Positions 26,141-38,287 of a stretch of 64,000 bases of DNA are shown in pieces. The notes beneath the pieces are model-generated. The model saw nothing but the letters and a program-made list of their open reading frames with translations, made no database searches and was not told where the DNA came from. Source of the DNA: Shewanella sp. ANA-3 (lineage in GTDB: Bacteria > Pseudomonadota > Gammaproteobacteria > Enterobacterales > Shewanellaceae); assembly GCF_000203935.1 (NCBI RefSeq), contig NC_008577.1:310001-374000 (forward strand). Reading direction: 5' to 3'. The stretch's first letter is position 1, and the number at the start of each line of letters is the position of its first letter. The position numbers and the translations under genes were made by a program.

Positions 26141-26864
26141 AATCTCATCACGCCCATTTATCCCGAACTCGTCGGCCCATTAAACTCATGGACAAGCCGG
26201 ATTGATATCTCAATTCTGGCTTTTGACAGCTTTCGAAACCAAACAAAGCACAATGAATCTAGCACATTAGTGAGGCGAGATAACCGTGCAAGCTCACTAT
26301 TTCAATCGCACGCAATAATGTCACAAAACTGTGGCAACCTAAGCTGTTTTTAGCGGGACGGTTATGGGGGTATATATTGAGTAATGCTTAATTATCAATA
26401 CATTAAAATTGTTGTTCGCAATGGGGAATAGAGTTTGTTGAAACTGAGGCCAAAGTTATCCGCTGAAATCGCTAAATGGCGCCAGCCGGGCTTATTTCGC
26501 TGCTCATTCTGGGGCGTCACGGCTTGATGGCGTGGATTGACTATACTTATGGCGGCTTTGGGCCGAGCGGCAAAAGTAGCACTGAGTGAAAAACAGTGAA
26601 TTCAGCTGCTTAGCTTAGTCGATAACAAGATAAACTGGCGAATCGCCTGCGCATTAACGGTGCATTTAGGCTATTTGACTCGGGCAAGAGAGTGGCTTTT
26701 GAGCACTGTGCTCAAAAAATTGTTTTATAAGTGTTCAAAAATAATCCTGTGCGGCGAGGCCGCTCTGGAGTAGAATGTCACGCTTTTTTATGGCGACTCA
26801 ACGTAGATTGCTATAACGAATATTGAAATATCCCTATTTTTGTTTGATGGTAAGAGGTTTATCC

Positions 26865-28676
26865 GTGCTAGAGAATTTACGTAACATCGCCATTATTGCG
26901 CACGTTGACCATGGCAAAACGACCCTGGTTGACAAGCTGCTGTCGCAATCAGGAACCCTTGCAACCCGGGGAGAAGCTACTGAGCGGGTGATGGACTCCA
27001 ACGATCTTGAAAAGGAACGTGGGATCACGATTCTGGCAAAGAATACTGCCATCAAGTGGAACGACTACCGCATTAACATCGTAGACACCCCAGGCCACGC
27101 CGACTTCGGTGGTGAGGTTGAGCGCGTGCTGTCTATGGTGGACTCAGTATTACTGCTGGTTGACGCCGTTGACGGTCCAATGCCACAGACTCGCTTCGTA
27201 ACCAAGAAAGCGTTCGCCCAAGGCTTAAAGCCAATCGTTGTTATCAACAAGATTGACCGTCCTGGTGCTCGCCCTGATTGGGTTATCGACCAAGTATTCG
27301 ACCTGTTCGACAACTTAGGTGCGACTGACGAGCAATTAGATTTCCCAGTGGTTTACGCTTCTGCGTTAAACGGCTTTGCAACCTTAGATCCGGACGAAGT
27401 TGGCACCGACATGACGCCACTGTTCCAAACTATCGTTGAAAAAGTATCTTCACCTGCAGCTGACGCTGAAGGTCCATTCCAGATGCAAATTTCTCAGCTC
27501 GATTACAACTCATACGTGGGGGTTATCGGTGTTGGCCGCATCAAGCGTGGTAGCATCAAGACTAACCAACAAGTGACCGTGATCGGCGCCGATGGTAAGA
27601 CTCGTAACGGTAAAATGGGCCAAGTATTAGGTTACATGGGCTTAGAGCGTACCGAAGTTGACGTAGCAAACGCTGGCGACATCGTAGCGATTACTGGTTT
27701 AGGTGAGCTGAAGATTTCTGACACTGTGTGTGCCGCAGGTAATGTTGAAGCGCTGCCACCCCTGTCTGTTGACGAACCAACACTGACCATGACTTTCCAA
27801 GTCAACACTTCACCTTTCGCAGGTAAAGAAGGTAAGTACGTGACTTCACGTAACATTCTTGAGCGTCTGCAACAAGAATTAGTGCACAACGTGGCACTGC
27901 GTGTTGAAGAAACCGACAGCCCAGACCGTTTCGCGGTATCTGGCCGTGGTGAATTACACTTATCTATCCTGATCGAAAACATGCGTCGTGAAGGTTACGA
28001 ATTAGCGGTTTCTCGCCCAGAAGTTATCTTAAAAACCATCGATGGCGAACTGTGTGAGCCATACGAGACGCTGACCGTTGACGTTGAAGAAGAACATCAA
28101 GGTACAGTCATCGAGAAGCTGGGTGTACGTAAGGCTGAGATGAAAGACATGCAGCTTGACGGTAAAGGCCGCGTGCGCGTTGACTTTATCATCCCAAGCC
28201 GTGGCTTAATCGGTTTCCAAACTGAGTTCTTAACGGCAACTTCTGGTACTGGTCTGATTTACCACTCATTCGATCACTACGGTCCGCACAAAGGTGGCGA
28301 CATTGGTCAACGTGCGAACGGCGTATTGATCTCTAACGCGACCGGTAAGGCGCTAACATTCGCACTGTTCGGTCTGCAGGACCGCGGTCGTCTGTTTATC
28401 GGCCACGCTGCCGAAGTTTACGAAGGTCAAGTTGTGGGTATCCACTCACGTTCTAACGACCTGACAGTTAACTGTCTGAAAGGTAAGCAGCTGACTAACA
28501 TGCGTGCTTCTGGTACTGACGAAGCTCAAGTACTGACTACGCCAATCACCTTAACTCTTGAGCAAGCACTTGAGTTTATCGATGATGACGAATTAGTTGA
28601 AGTAACACCTAAGAGCATCCGTGTTCGTAAGAAACACTTAACTGAAAACGACCGTAAGCGCGCTAGCCGCGGCTAA
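26865..28676 (+). CDS. typA: Ribosome-associated GTPase TypA/BipA
   Basis: A 603-residue translational GTPase. GTG at 26865 is the start, with AAGAGG seven bases upstream; an ATT-led longer frame at 26823 would add 14 residues foreign to the family. G-domain motifs are AHVDHGKTT (G1), [13 protein letters not shown] (switch), [25 protein letters not shown] and YASAL. Domains II, III/V and the C-terminal [11 protein letters not shown] region complete the protein. BipA acts in ribosome assembly and stress or cold adaptation. Confidence 0.97.
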   Translation: MLENLRNIAIIAHVDHGKTTLVDKLLSQSGTLATRGEATERVMDSNDLEKERGITILAKNTAIKWNDYRINIVDTPGHADFGGEVERVLSMVDSVLLLVDAVDGPMPQTRFVTKKAFAQGLKPIVVINKIDRPGARPDWVIDQVFDLFDNLGATDEQLDFPVVYASALNGFATLDPDEVGTDMTPLFQTIVEKVSSPAADAEGPFQMQISQLDYNSYVGVIGVGRIKRGSIKTNQQVTVIGADGKTRNGKMGQVLGYMGLERTEVDVANAGDIVAITGLGELKISDTVCAAGNVEALPPLSVDEPTLTMTFQVNTSPFAGKEGKYVTSRNILERLQQELVHNVALRVEETDSPDRFAVSGRGELHLSILIENMRREGYELAVSRPEVILKTIDGELCEPYETLTVDVEEEHQGTVIEKLGVRKAEMKDMQLDGKGRVRVDFIIPSRGLIGFQTEFLTATSGTGLIYHSFDHYGPHKGGDIGQRANGVLISNATGKALTFALFGLQDRGRLFIGHAAEVYEGQVVGIHSRSNDLTVNCLKGKQLTNMRASGTDEAQVLTTPITLTLEQALEFIDDDELVEVTPKSIRVRKKHLTENDRKRASRG

Positions 28677-28683
28677 TGGTGGT

Positions 28684-28710
28684 TGTGTAGTCGCGTAAAG
28701 TGACTACACA
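28684..28710 (+). other. 9-bp hairpin downstream of typA
   Basis: TGTGTAGTC and its complement GACTACACA around a 9-base loop, eight bases before the main terminator. It has no T-run and may aid the terminator or protect the 3' end. Confidence 0.6.
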
Positions 28711-28718
28711 GAGTGAAT

Positions 28719-28753
28719 AAAGCCCCGCTAAGGCAACTTAGCGGGGCTTTTTT
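28719..28753. terminator. Bidirectional terminator between typA and AraC gene
   Basis: Perfect 14-bp stem (AAAGCCCCGCTAAG with complement), tetraloop GCAA and T-run, between convergent genes. Confidence 0.92.
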
Positions 28754-28761
28754 ATCAGCCT

Positions 28762-29769
28762 TCAATCCTCAATTCGCCCCTTACGATACTGTTGTTGCCA
28801 TTGTTTTGGGGAAAATCCTGTCCAAGTTTTAAAGTGGCGACTAAATACGGCGACTTCGGCATAACCGAGTTGCAGTGCGAGTTCGGTGATGGTTTGCGTG
28901 CCGTAGCTGAGTTGCTGTTGGGCGATATTTTGCCGAACATCCTGTAGTAATTGTCGATAGCTTTGCCCCGTCTCTTGCAGCCTCGTTTGTAGGGTGCGTT
29001 CGTGTAAACCCAGCGCCGTCGATACCCTTTCGATGCAGCATTCTCCCGTGGGCAGCAGCCGATGGATTAAGTCCCGTGCTTGGTCGGCAAGATTGTCGGG
29101 GTAGCGGCTCTGTAAATATTGCAGGTGCGACTGGAGGTGGCGATTAAGCGCCTCTTCATCGTGATAGTTACGCCCCGTCAGTTGCGAGGCCTTGACCACT
29201 ACGCCATTAAAGGGCTCGCGAAAACGCACCGAGTGGGTAAGGCGCTGAGATTCCTGTTCGCTGGGTTTGTTTTGGCATAAATACAAAGGAACGTTGCTGA
29301 TATTGATATTCAGCAGGCTCGAGACAAACATTGCCAGCTGCGCCACGCTCATTTGCATCAGTTGTTCTATGCCCCTAGGGCTGTGAACATTCATCGATAG
29401 TGCAAGGCGGACAATTTCACCCTGAGATTGCAGTTGTAATGATACGCCTGAGGCGTGCAGATACAGATAGTCATTCACGCGGGCCAGCGCATCGGCCACA
29501 GTGGCCGCGCGGGAAACCAGCATAGGTAAATCACCCAATACATGCAAAGTTTGTCGCTGGGCCAGCATTAAGCCAAACAAGGGGTGCTGACAGCGCTGCG
29601 CAGCAATTTCCAATAACTCGGCTAGCCGCGGATAAGCGATATAGGTGTTGGGATCGCGAAACTGCGCCTGACGCAATCCAGCCTGATGGATCATTTCTAT
29701 GGGGTTTTCCCCCAATTCTAGGACCAGTTGCTCGAATTGAGCGACGGCACCACTTCGGACTAGGTACAT
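28762..29769 (-). CDS. AraC-family transcriptional regulator (OruR/ArgR-like N-domain)
   Basis: A 335-residue regulator. The N-terminal part (about 1-210) is an Arabinose_bd/DUF-type sensory domain with the GLMLAQRQTLHVLGDLPMLV pattern of this branch. The C-terminal AraC helix-turn-helix is residues 225-330 (ALGLHERTLQTRLQETGQSYRQLLQDVR, ITELALQLGYAEVAVFSRHFKTWTGFSPKQWQQQYRK). It is divergent from the SDR-cupin-dehydrogenase operon with 138 bases between, so it likely activates it. The inducer is unknown. Confidence 0.9.
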   Translation of the reverse strand: MYLVRSGAVAQFEQLVLELGENPIEMIHQAGLRQAQFRDPNTYIAYPRLAELLEIAAQRCQHPLFGLMLAQRQTLHVLGDLPMLVSRAATVADALARVNDYLYLHASGVSLQLQSQGEIVRLALSMNVHSPRGIEQLMQMSVAQLAMFVSSLLNINISNVPLYLCQNKPSEQESQRLTHSVRFREPFNGVVVKASQLTGRNYHDEEALNRHLQSHLQYLQSRYPDNLADQARDLIHRLLPTGECCIERVSTALGLHERTLQTRLQETGQSYRQLLQDVRQNIAQQQLSYGTQTITELALQLGYAEVAVFSRHFKTWTGFSPKQWQQQYRKGRIED

Positions 29770-29907
29770 GGGATGCTTAGTTCACTTTGTTATAAGACTC
29801 GCAATATATCAAATTTGGCTCGTAATAAGTCAAGAATATGTGCAATTAACCATCTAAATTAACAACGTCTTAATAATGAAATTGATAAATATAAAAAGAG
29901 GACAGCT

Positions 29908-30669
29908 ATGCGTTTACTGAATAAAACCGCGGTGGTGACGGGGGCTGCCGGGGGCATAGGGCAAGCGATCATCCGTAAACTACTCGCCGAAGGGGCTCGC
30001 GTTGTTGCTGCCGATCTGTCGGCCGATGCGCTCAAAGTATTTAACGATTTTCCCGCCGATAAGTTGGTGACTTTTAGCGTCGATGTGACCGACTACAAGC
30101 AAGTTGAAGCCATGGTCAAGCATGCGGCTGACCAGTTCGGTCAGCTCGATATTCTGATCAATAATGCCGGCATAGGCTTGGCTAAGCCGCTGTTACAGCA
30201 TGATCCTATTAATGATTTTGAACCTGTCACCAATGTAAACCAAAAAGGCGTGTACCACGGCATCCTTGCCGGTGGCCGTCAATTCCAAGCCCAAGGCTCT
30301 CGGGGCGTGATTTTAAATACTTCGTCGGTTTACGCGCAGATCGCCTCAGAAATGACTTTCACCTACAACGTCAGTAAAGCCGCCGTCGACATGATGACCA
30401 AATGCGCCGCGCTTGAACTGGCGCCGCTTGGCGTGCGGGTTTGCGCCGTGGCGCCGGGCCGTGTCGACACACCTATGCTGCGTCAATACGAGGCGCTCGG
30501 GTTGTGGGAACACATTCGTAAAGAGCAAATGCGTCAAGAATTTACCCAACCGAATGAGATTGCCGATGTGGTGGCGTTTCTGGTTAGTGACGAGGCCAAC
30601 TGCATCAATGGCTGCACAGTGAACGCCTCCGACGGCTTTGAAAACTTTAAATATCCACTGCTGGGGTAG
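29908..30669 (+). CDS. Short-chain dehydrogenase/reductase
   Basis: A 253-residue NAD(P)-dependent oxidoreductase. Visible are the Rossmann motif VTGAAGGIGQA, the Asp in AADLSADA that hints at NAD preference, NNAG, and the active site NTSSVYAQI...YNVSKAA (Ser-Tyr-Lys). The position of Tyr is in TYNVSK. GAGGA lies five bases before the ATG. First gene of a three-gene operon with a cupin protein and an alcohol dehydrogenase. The substrate is not predictable. Confidence 0.9.
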   Translation: MRLLNKTAVVTGAAGGIGQAIIRKLLAEGARVVAADLSADALKVFNDFPADKLVTFSVDVTDYKQVEAMVKHAADQFGQLDILINNAGIGLAKPLLQHDPINDFEPVTNVNQKGVYHGILAGGRQFQAQGSRGVILNTSSVYAQIASEMTFTYNVSKAAVDMMTKCAALELAPLGVRVCAVAPGRVDTPMLRQYEALGLWEHIRKEQMRQEFTQPNEIADVVAFLVSDEANCINGCTVNASDGFENFKYPLLG

Positions 30670-30713
30670 TGGAAGCTTGACCCGACACAATAACAACAAT
30701 GAGGAATGCAAAC

Positions 30714-31220
30714 ATGGCTCTACCCGAAGTGATTAATCATCAAGACTTTTTATTAACCCTCAATACCAACGAGGAGCAGATCATCAAAGATGCGCTGCCG
30801 GGCGTTGATGTGTACCCGTTATTTTTAGATCCTGAAAACGGTATCTGGGTGATCCGCGCTAAGTTTAAGCCGGGTATTACCTTACCTAAGCATTTCCACA
30901 CGGGTGTAGTGCATTTCTATACCTTAGCGGGTCGCTGGAACTATCTCGAATACCCAGACCAACCGCAAACCGCGGGCAGCTACTTGTACGAGCCGGGCGG
31001 TTCTATCCATACGTTCCATTGCCCAGCGGATTCCGAAGGTGCCGATGGTGTGATGGTGATTACCGGGGTGAACGTTAACTTCGATGCCGATGGTAACTTT
31101 ATGTTTATTATGGATGCAGGTTGGATTGAGCAAGCTGTTGTTGCTGCGGCTAAAGCGCAAGGCTTTACTGCTCGTTACATCAAACCAGGTGCTCAAGCGC
31201 GTATGAGCGACGCAGAATAA
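30714..31220 (+). CDS. Cupin-domain protein, 2,4'-dihydroxyacetophenone dioxygenase-like
   Basis: A 168-residue cupin. ATG at 30714 has GAGGA eight bases upstream; an earlier ATG at 30699 overlaps that element. The metal-site motif is visible: LPKHFHTGVVHFYTLAGRWNYLEY with two or three His, then GSYLYEPGGSIHTF with a further His. This fits the family of DAD-like and ChrR-type cupins, which may be iron dioxygenases that cleave C-C bonds. The operon partners are an SDR and an alcohol dehydrogenase, so it probably joins a catabolic path for a small hydroxylated or carbonyl compound. Confidence 0.78.
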   Translation: MALPEVINHQDFLLTLNTNEEQIIKDALPGVDVYPLFLDPENGIWVIRAKFKPGITLPKHFHTGVVHFYTLAGRWNYLEYPDQPQTAGSYLYEPGGSIHTFHCPADSEGADGVMVITGVNVNFDADGNFMFIMDAGWIEQAVVAAAKAQGFTARYIKPGAQARMSDAE

Positions 31221-31230
31221 GGATTTGGCT

Positions 31231-32307
31231 ATGAGCATGATGAATGCCCAAACCATGAAGGCAATCGTGATGCAGGACGGCGAAGTCACCCTGCAGCAAG
31301 TCGATTTACCTAAACCACAGGTTGGCCAAGTGTTAGTTCGTAGCCTTGCCTGTGGTATCTGTGGTTCAGATATCCACATTACTCGCCACTACAGTGAAGT
31401 GTTTAGCTTCTACCGCAAGCTTGGCGTTATGCCAGAAGGCGTAGATGACCATGTACCTGTGATGCTTGGCCATGAGTTCTGCGCTGAAGTGGTAGAATTC
31501 GGTCCGCAAACGCAACAAACATTAGCAGTCGGCACTCGCGTAACTTCAGTACCTATCCTGATGAGCCAAAATGGCGCTGGTGTCGGTGTTACCCCTGGTG
31601 TAAACGGTGCTTACTCTGAGTACTTCATTCTCGATGAAGCCCTGTTAATGCCAGTGCCAGAGCATCTGCCGCCAGAAGCGGTTGCGCTGACTGAGCCATT
31701 AGCTGTGGGTTTACATGCAGTAAACCGTGGTGATGTGGGCGTTGAAGACACTGCCTTAGTCGTGGGTTGTGGTCCTATCGGTTTAGCGGCAATTTCTGCG
31801 CTTCACCTACGTGGTGTGCGCAATATTATTGCGGCCGACCTACAGGGCGAAAAACTGCAATTAGCCCGTGAATTTGGTGCGACTCACACTGTGAACCCTG
31901 GTGAGCAGGACGAAGTCGCCTATGCCGCCGAAGTTGCCGAGGGTCATCGTGTGGTGATTTTCGAATGCGTGGGTATTCACAAGTTGATTGAAGGCTTTGT
32001 GAAGCGTGCGCCAGCTAAGGCAACTATCGTTGTGACCGGTATTCACACCGCAGAAGCGAATATCAACTACGCCTATGCCACAGTGAAAGAGCTGGATATG
32101 CGTTTCTCTTACTACTATCAGCCTGATGAATTCGCTGCCTGTTTAGCGGAATTAGCACAGGGCACTATTCCTTGGCGTAAGCTACTCACGGGAAAAGTGG
32201 GGATGGATGGGGTATCGGGGGCATTCAAGCAATTAATGAAACCGAATCCACATATTAAGGTTGTGATTGAACCTTGGCGTAACGGCGAGTTGGAGACGCT
32301 CAACTAA
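31231..32307 (+). CDS. Zinc-type medium-chain alcohol dehydrogenase lacking structural zinc site
   Basis: A 358-residue MDR enzyme. ATG at 31231 has AAGGA seven bases upstream. The catalytic zinc ligands are in ACGICGSDIHI and GHEFCAEV (GHE). The cofactor site is VVGCGPIGLAAISAL with AADLQGEKL. The usual four-Cys structural zinc lobe is missing after TRVTSVPIL, where other members carry C-x2-C-x2-C-x7-C. It oxidises a secondary or polyol-type alcohol, the substrate unknown. It is the last gene of the SDR-cupin operon and is followed by a terminator. Confidence 0.88.
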   Translation: MSMMNAQTMKAIVMQDGEVTLQQVDLPKPQVGQVLVRSLACGICGSDIHITRHYSEVFSFYRKLGVMPEGVDDHVPVMLGHEFCAEVVEFGPQTQQTLAVGTRVTSVPILMSQNGAGVGVTPGVNGAYSEYFILDEALLMPVPEHLPPEAVALTEPLAVGLHAVNRGDVGVEDTALVVGCGPIGLAAISALHLRGVRNIIAADLQGEKLQLAREFGATHTVNPGEQDEVAYAAEVAEGHRVVIFECVGIHKLIEGFVKRAPAKATIVVTGIHTAEANINYAYATVKELDMRFSYYYQPDEFAACLAELAQGTIPWRKLLTGKVGMDGVSGAFKQLMKPNPHIKVVIEPWRNGELETLN

Positions 32308-32331
32308 TCGTTCAAAGCGCTCAATCAAATT

Positions 32332-32360
32332 AAGCCGCTAACTCATTTAGCGGCTTTTTT
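32332..32360 (+). terminator. Terminator of SDR-cupin-ADH operon
   Basis: AAGCCGCTAA-CTCAT-TTAGCGGCTT followed by T4-T6 on the plus strand, 24 bases after the dehydrogenase stop. Confidence 0.9.
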
Positions 32361-34847
<2,487 letters not shown>

Positions 34848-34876
34848 TCATTAGCACTTAAACTTAGCGTGTACAT

Positions 34877-34906
34877 AAAAGGTGCAGCTTGGGCTGCACC
34901 TTTTTT
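34877..34906 (+). terminator. katG terminator
   Basis: AAAAGGTGCAGC, loop TTGG, GCTGCACCTTTTTT. It also reads as a terminator for the convergent Fe-S protein gene. Confidence 0.9.
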
Positions 34907-34933
34907 ATATCTATTTATCAATAAATCAGAGAA

Positions 34934-36148
34934 TTAATGACCCACGCGGTCAATTACTTGGATAAGCTCCATGCGGATACTGTCCGGTGTTTGGCTATGC
35001 CAGAACCCGGCTAAATAGGCGCCCAGCGGCAGGGCAAAGAGTGCCAATAATAACAAAACTAACAAGCCCTTATGGCTAACTCTGTGGCCCGACTTGAGGC
35101 CAAAACCGAGCGCCGCCGATTTAGGGCAAGCGGCCACACAGCGCATACAGGCTTGGCATTCGTCGCTGCGTACCGTGGTTTTGGTGTGCACTATGATGTT
35201 GGCTGGGCAGGCGCGGGTACATTTATCGCACTTCATGCCTTTGGCTTCGATCAGGCAATGCTGAGTATCGCGGCGGATCTTGAGTGGGCTGGCAAAACTT
35301 AAGATCCCCAGCATGGCGCCATAGGGACACAAATAGCGGCAAAATCCCTGGCGACGCCATGCGGCTAAGGCGAGGATAAGAGCAAAGCAGGCTAAGGTAA
35401 TGAGCCCAGGCGTGACAAAAAACAGCGCCATCTTAAGATCGGCAATCTTGTGGTAGTTGCCCTGTAGATAATAGGGAATCGACTCGCTAGGCATACCGAT
35501 GACGATGTAAAAAAGCGCCAGTAGTAATAGGTACTTAAGCATACGCAGTGGCCAGTCTAACCATGCGGGTGGCGCAAGTTCTGCTTTGATAAAGCGTTTG
35601 CGTAAGGCGTAGAGGTATTCGCCAGCGAGTCCTAATGGGCAGGCCCAGCCACAAAAGGCGCGTTTGCAGAGTAAGCCTGTGAGTAGCACGGCGAAGAGCA
35701 TGACGGCTGCGGCGGGGTGTGTTTGGTCCCACAGGTTGAGCGCCAAAATGGCTTTTAATTCAATTCCGCCCGCGATAGGCAAGAAGGCGTCGGCGACATC
35801 GGGGCGCATCAACCAAGGCACTATGCCTTGTTTTAGCTGGATAGCATTGATGCAGTATTGGATAGCGACGATAAACAGTGAGAGCGCGAGCAGATGCTGG
35901 CAGCCTTCGCGCAGGGTGTTGATTTTTATCTCACCCTTTAATTCCTCTGGGGCGAACTTGTTGGCTATCAGGCACAGCGGTAAGGCAATGGCTAGGGCGA
36001 GCGCCAAAGGCCAGTAGAGGCTAATCGCTACGGCGCCAACACTTAAGAGTAAGGTGGCAACGGCGCCCCATTTTTTACCGCTCCAATAACTTAAGGATGC
36101 GATATACATCAGGGCCAACATCAGGGTGAGAGATTCAATAAAAGTCAT
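34934..36148 (-). CDS. NosR/NapH/CcoG-like polytopic ferredoxin protein
   Basis: A 404-residue membrane Fe-S protein. It has about eight membrane segments, the motifs CKRAFCGWACPLG (first half) and CRYLCPYGAML, and two 4Fe-4S ferredoxin sites in the cytoplasmic C-terminal part: CDKCTRACP and CQACMRCVAACP. The family passes electrons from quinol or ferredoxin to periplasmic or membrane redox enzymes, as NapH or NosR do. ATG 36148 (MTFIES) is chosen; an upstream ATG at 36181 would add 11 residues and has no clear ribosome site. The redox partner is not visible here. Confidence 0.8.
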   Translation of the reverse strand: MTFIESLTLMLALMYIASLSYWSGKKWGAVATLLLSVGAVAISLYWPLALALAIALPLCLIANKFAPEELKGEIKINTLREGCQHLLALSLFIVAIQYCINAIQLKQGIVPWLMRPDVADAFLPIAGGIELKAILALNLWDQTHPAAAVMLFAVLLTGLLCKRAFCGWACPLGLAGEYLYALRKRFIKAELAPPAWLDWPLRMLKYLLLLALFYIVIGMPSESIPYYLQGNYHKIADLKMALFFVTPGLITLACFALILALAAWRRQGFCRYLCPYGAMLGILSFASPLKIRRDTQHCLIEAKGMKCDKCTRACPANIIVHTKTTVRSDECQACMRCVAACPKSAALGFGLKSGHRVSHKGLLVLLLLALFALPLGAYLAGFWHSQTPDSIRMELIQVIDRVGH

Positions 36149-36355
36149 GTTAATACTGCAAATAGAATACACGTATTCCATCTGAGTGGCTTTCGTTGGA
36201 TAAGTTTTTGAGCCTAAAGCGAAATTGTGCGGCAGATCCGATATTTACAGTATGCCGTGGTAAAAGCGAGTGATAGCTCACAAAGCCGACACAGCACCCT
36301 ATAGACCGAGTCGATTTTGTAGAGTAGGCGATGGCACTCGCTTTGGTTTGCCGTG

Positions 36356-38101
36356 TTAGTTTATGCCTTCCTTTATCTCTAATAGATTGATTTCGCTGGA
36401 TTGCACATTGTTACGGCCCTGATGTTTAGCGCGATACAGGGCATCGTCCGCCAGCTTGATGGCATGCTCTAGGGGATGGACAAAATCAACGGCCGCCACC
36501 CCAAGACTCAGGGTGACAGTGAAGGCTTCTTGCGTCTCGGCCATAAAGCTTAGCTCAGCAACGGCGCTGCGAATGCGTTCGGCGCATTGGTGTGCCTCGG
36601 TAAGGGACACGTCATGTAGCAACATAATAAATTCTTCGCCGCCGTAGCGCGCCACTATGTCACATTTACGCGCATGCTGTTTGAGTGTGGTGGCAATATC
36701 GATAATGACCTGATCGCCCATCAGATGGCCGTATTTGTCGTTGACCCGTTTGAACAGGTCGATATCACAGATAATCACCGCCATGGGTTGTTGTGTCACG
36801 CTAGCCTGCATATAGATCCGCTGCGCTTCTTTGTGGAAATGACGGCGATTAAATAAATGGGTGAGCGAATCTGTCGCCGCTTGATATTTAAGTTCTTCCT
36901 GCGAGGCTTTAATTTCTTCGAGCAGACGGATGCGATAGGCGATGATAAGTGCAAGCACTAGCGCCTCTAGCATAATGCCCACGCCGACACCGTGGCTTGA
37001 GAGATAGCTAAACTCGGCGCGGCCTTTGTAAAACATCACCGCAAGACCACTAAAACCGACGAAAAGACAGTGACCGAGGAGAAAGTATTTCGCGATGGGA
37101 TGTCGTTTTATCACCAGCGAAATCGTGACCGAGAGGGTAGTTAACATCATCAAGGCAGCCAGGCTGCTGGAATAGCGCAGCGCACCAATGATATCCACCA
37201 CGCCATAACAAAATTCGGCCACTAACAGGACGAGCACAAAGACGAGGGCATAATGCTCGAAGCGATAATGTTGCCGAGTCTCGAAAATATCCATCATAAA
37301 TAAAATCAAAAAGATGGGCATGGTCATCAGGGTAAGGTGCCAATACAGGCTGGCTGAGCCGTAAAACGCGAATACTTCGGCGACCAGCCCATAGGAGAGG
37401 GCAATCCAGATCCCGCCTGAGATTAAGTAACAGGCGTAAAACAGATTGTCCCGCTGGCGGGAATACATAAATAACAATAGGTTGTAGATAATCAGCGCCA
37501 GTAGCATGCCCACCATAACCGCAATATCGGTAAAGCTGCCGAGCAATGCTCGTTGGGATTGTTCCTTGTTGTATAAATCGATTGAGAACCATTGGTGTGA
37601 AAAGGACACGCTCTCGACGTATAGGGTTTTCTTTTGGTGTGGCGCGAGTGTGACCTCAAATACCGCCGCACCGCCATAGAGCCAGCCATAGGTGCTAGGG
37701 TCGTCGAGGTCGAGTATTCGGCGCAGTGTCTCCTGCCCATCGACTGTTTCATAGAGTCCAACCTGGCGATTGTGATAGGCGTAGGGATGGTGCAGATACA
37801 GGGTTTGTGGGCTATTGCTGGTATTAACTAAGGGGATCTTTGCCCAGGTTTTGATGGCGGCTGTGCCAAGAGATACGCGATTGCTGGAGTCGATAAAGGT
37901 TTGTTGCGTGACTTCAGTAAAGGGCATGTTCTCCGAGGTATCGACAAAATAGCTCATCGGAAAGTCGGTGAGACTGGTCGTATTATCCTGCCAGGATATC
38001 TCTGCCGTTGCGGCCTTGGTCGTGAATGCCACGCAGATGAGCAGCAATGCTCCCAATGTGAGTAAACCCATCCATGTCGCTCGGCCCATACAGATTCTCA
38101 T
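36356..38101 (-). CDS. 7TMR-DISM diguanylate cyclase (GGDEF)
   Basis: A protein of about 581 residues, cutting the ORF at ATG 38101. It has a signal-like N-terminus, an extracellular 7TMR-DISM extracellular domain (about 40-180: ITWQDN..., HPYAYHNRQVGLYE), seven membrane helices (about 190-395), and a C-terminal GGDEF domain. The active loop is RYGGEEF and an I-site RKCD lies five residues before GGEEF, so an active, feedback-inhibited cyclase making c-di-GMP is predicted. The alternative start at 38089 has no better ribosome site. Sensing of a small ligand from the periplasm is inferred. Confidence 0.9.
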   Translation of the reverse strand: MRICMGRATWMGLLTLGALLLICVAFTTKAATAEISWQDNTTSLTDFPMSYFVDTSENMPFTEVTQQTFIDSSNRVSLGTAAIKTWAKIPLVNTSNSPQTLYLHHPYAYHNRQVGLYETVDGQETLRRILDLDDPSTYGWLYGGAAVFEVTLAPHQKKTLYVESVSFSHQWFSIDLYNKEQSQRALLGSFTDIAVMVGMLLALIIYNLLLFMYSRQRDNLFYACYLISGGIWIALSYGLVAEVFAFYGSASLYWHLTLMTMPIFLILFMMDIFETRQHYRFEHYALVFVLVLLVAEFCYGVVDIIGALRYSSSLAALMMLTTLSVTISLVIKRHPIAKYFLLGHCLFVGFSGLAVMFYKGRAEFSYLSSHGVGVGIMLEALVLALIIAYRIRLLEEIKASQEELKYQAATDSLTHLFNRRHFHKEAQRIYMQASVTQQPMAVIICDIDLFKRVNDKYGHLMGDQVIIDIATTLKQHARKCDIVARYGGEEFIMLLHDVSLTEAHQCAERIRSAVAELSFMAETQEAFTVTLSLGVAAVDFVHPLEHAIKLADDALYRAKHQGRNNVQSSEINLLEIKEGIN

Positions 38102-38287
38102 GATTAACGTTGAGCTAACAAGTATGCCATAAAGTATCAATAGCGTACTGAGAATGAAAAAAAATCAGCGAGATTAGGGGATTTTATCGAGTTAAATAAA
38201 GCGGTAAACAGCAGGCGTAATGGAAGATTTAAGAGGGTATCGACCTTGCCAGCCTCTGCGGCTGACAAGGTAAGATGACGTTGAGCG

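Noticed and set aside
26140-26864. A gene remnant in the long glnA-typA gap
   Set aside because: No frame longer than chance, no recognisable protein motif in either strand; left as unassigned intergenic DNA.
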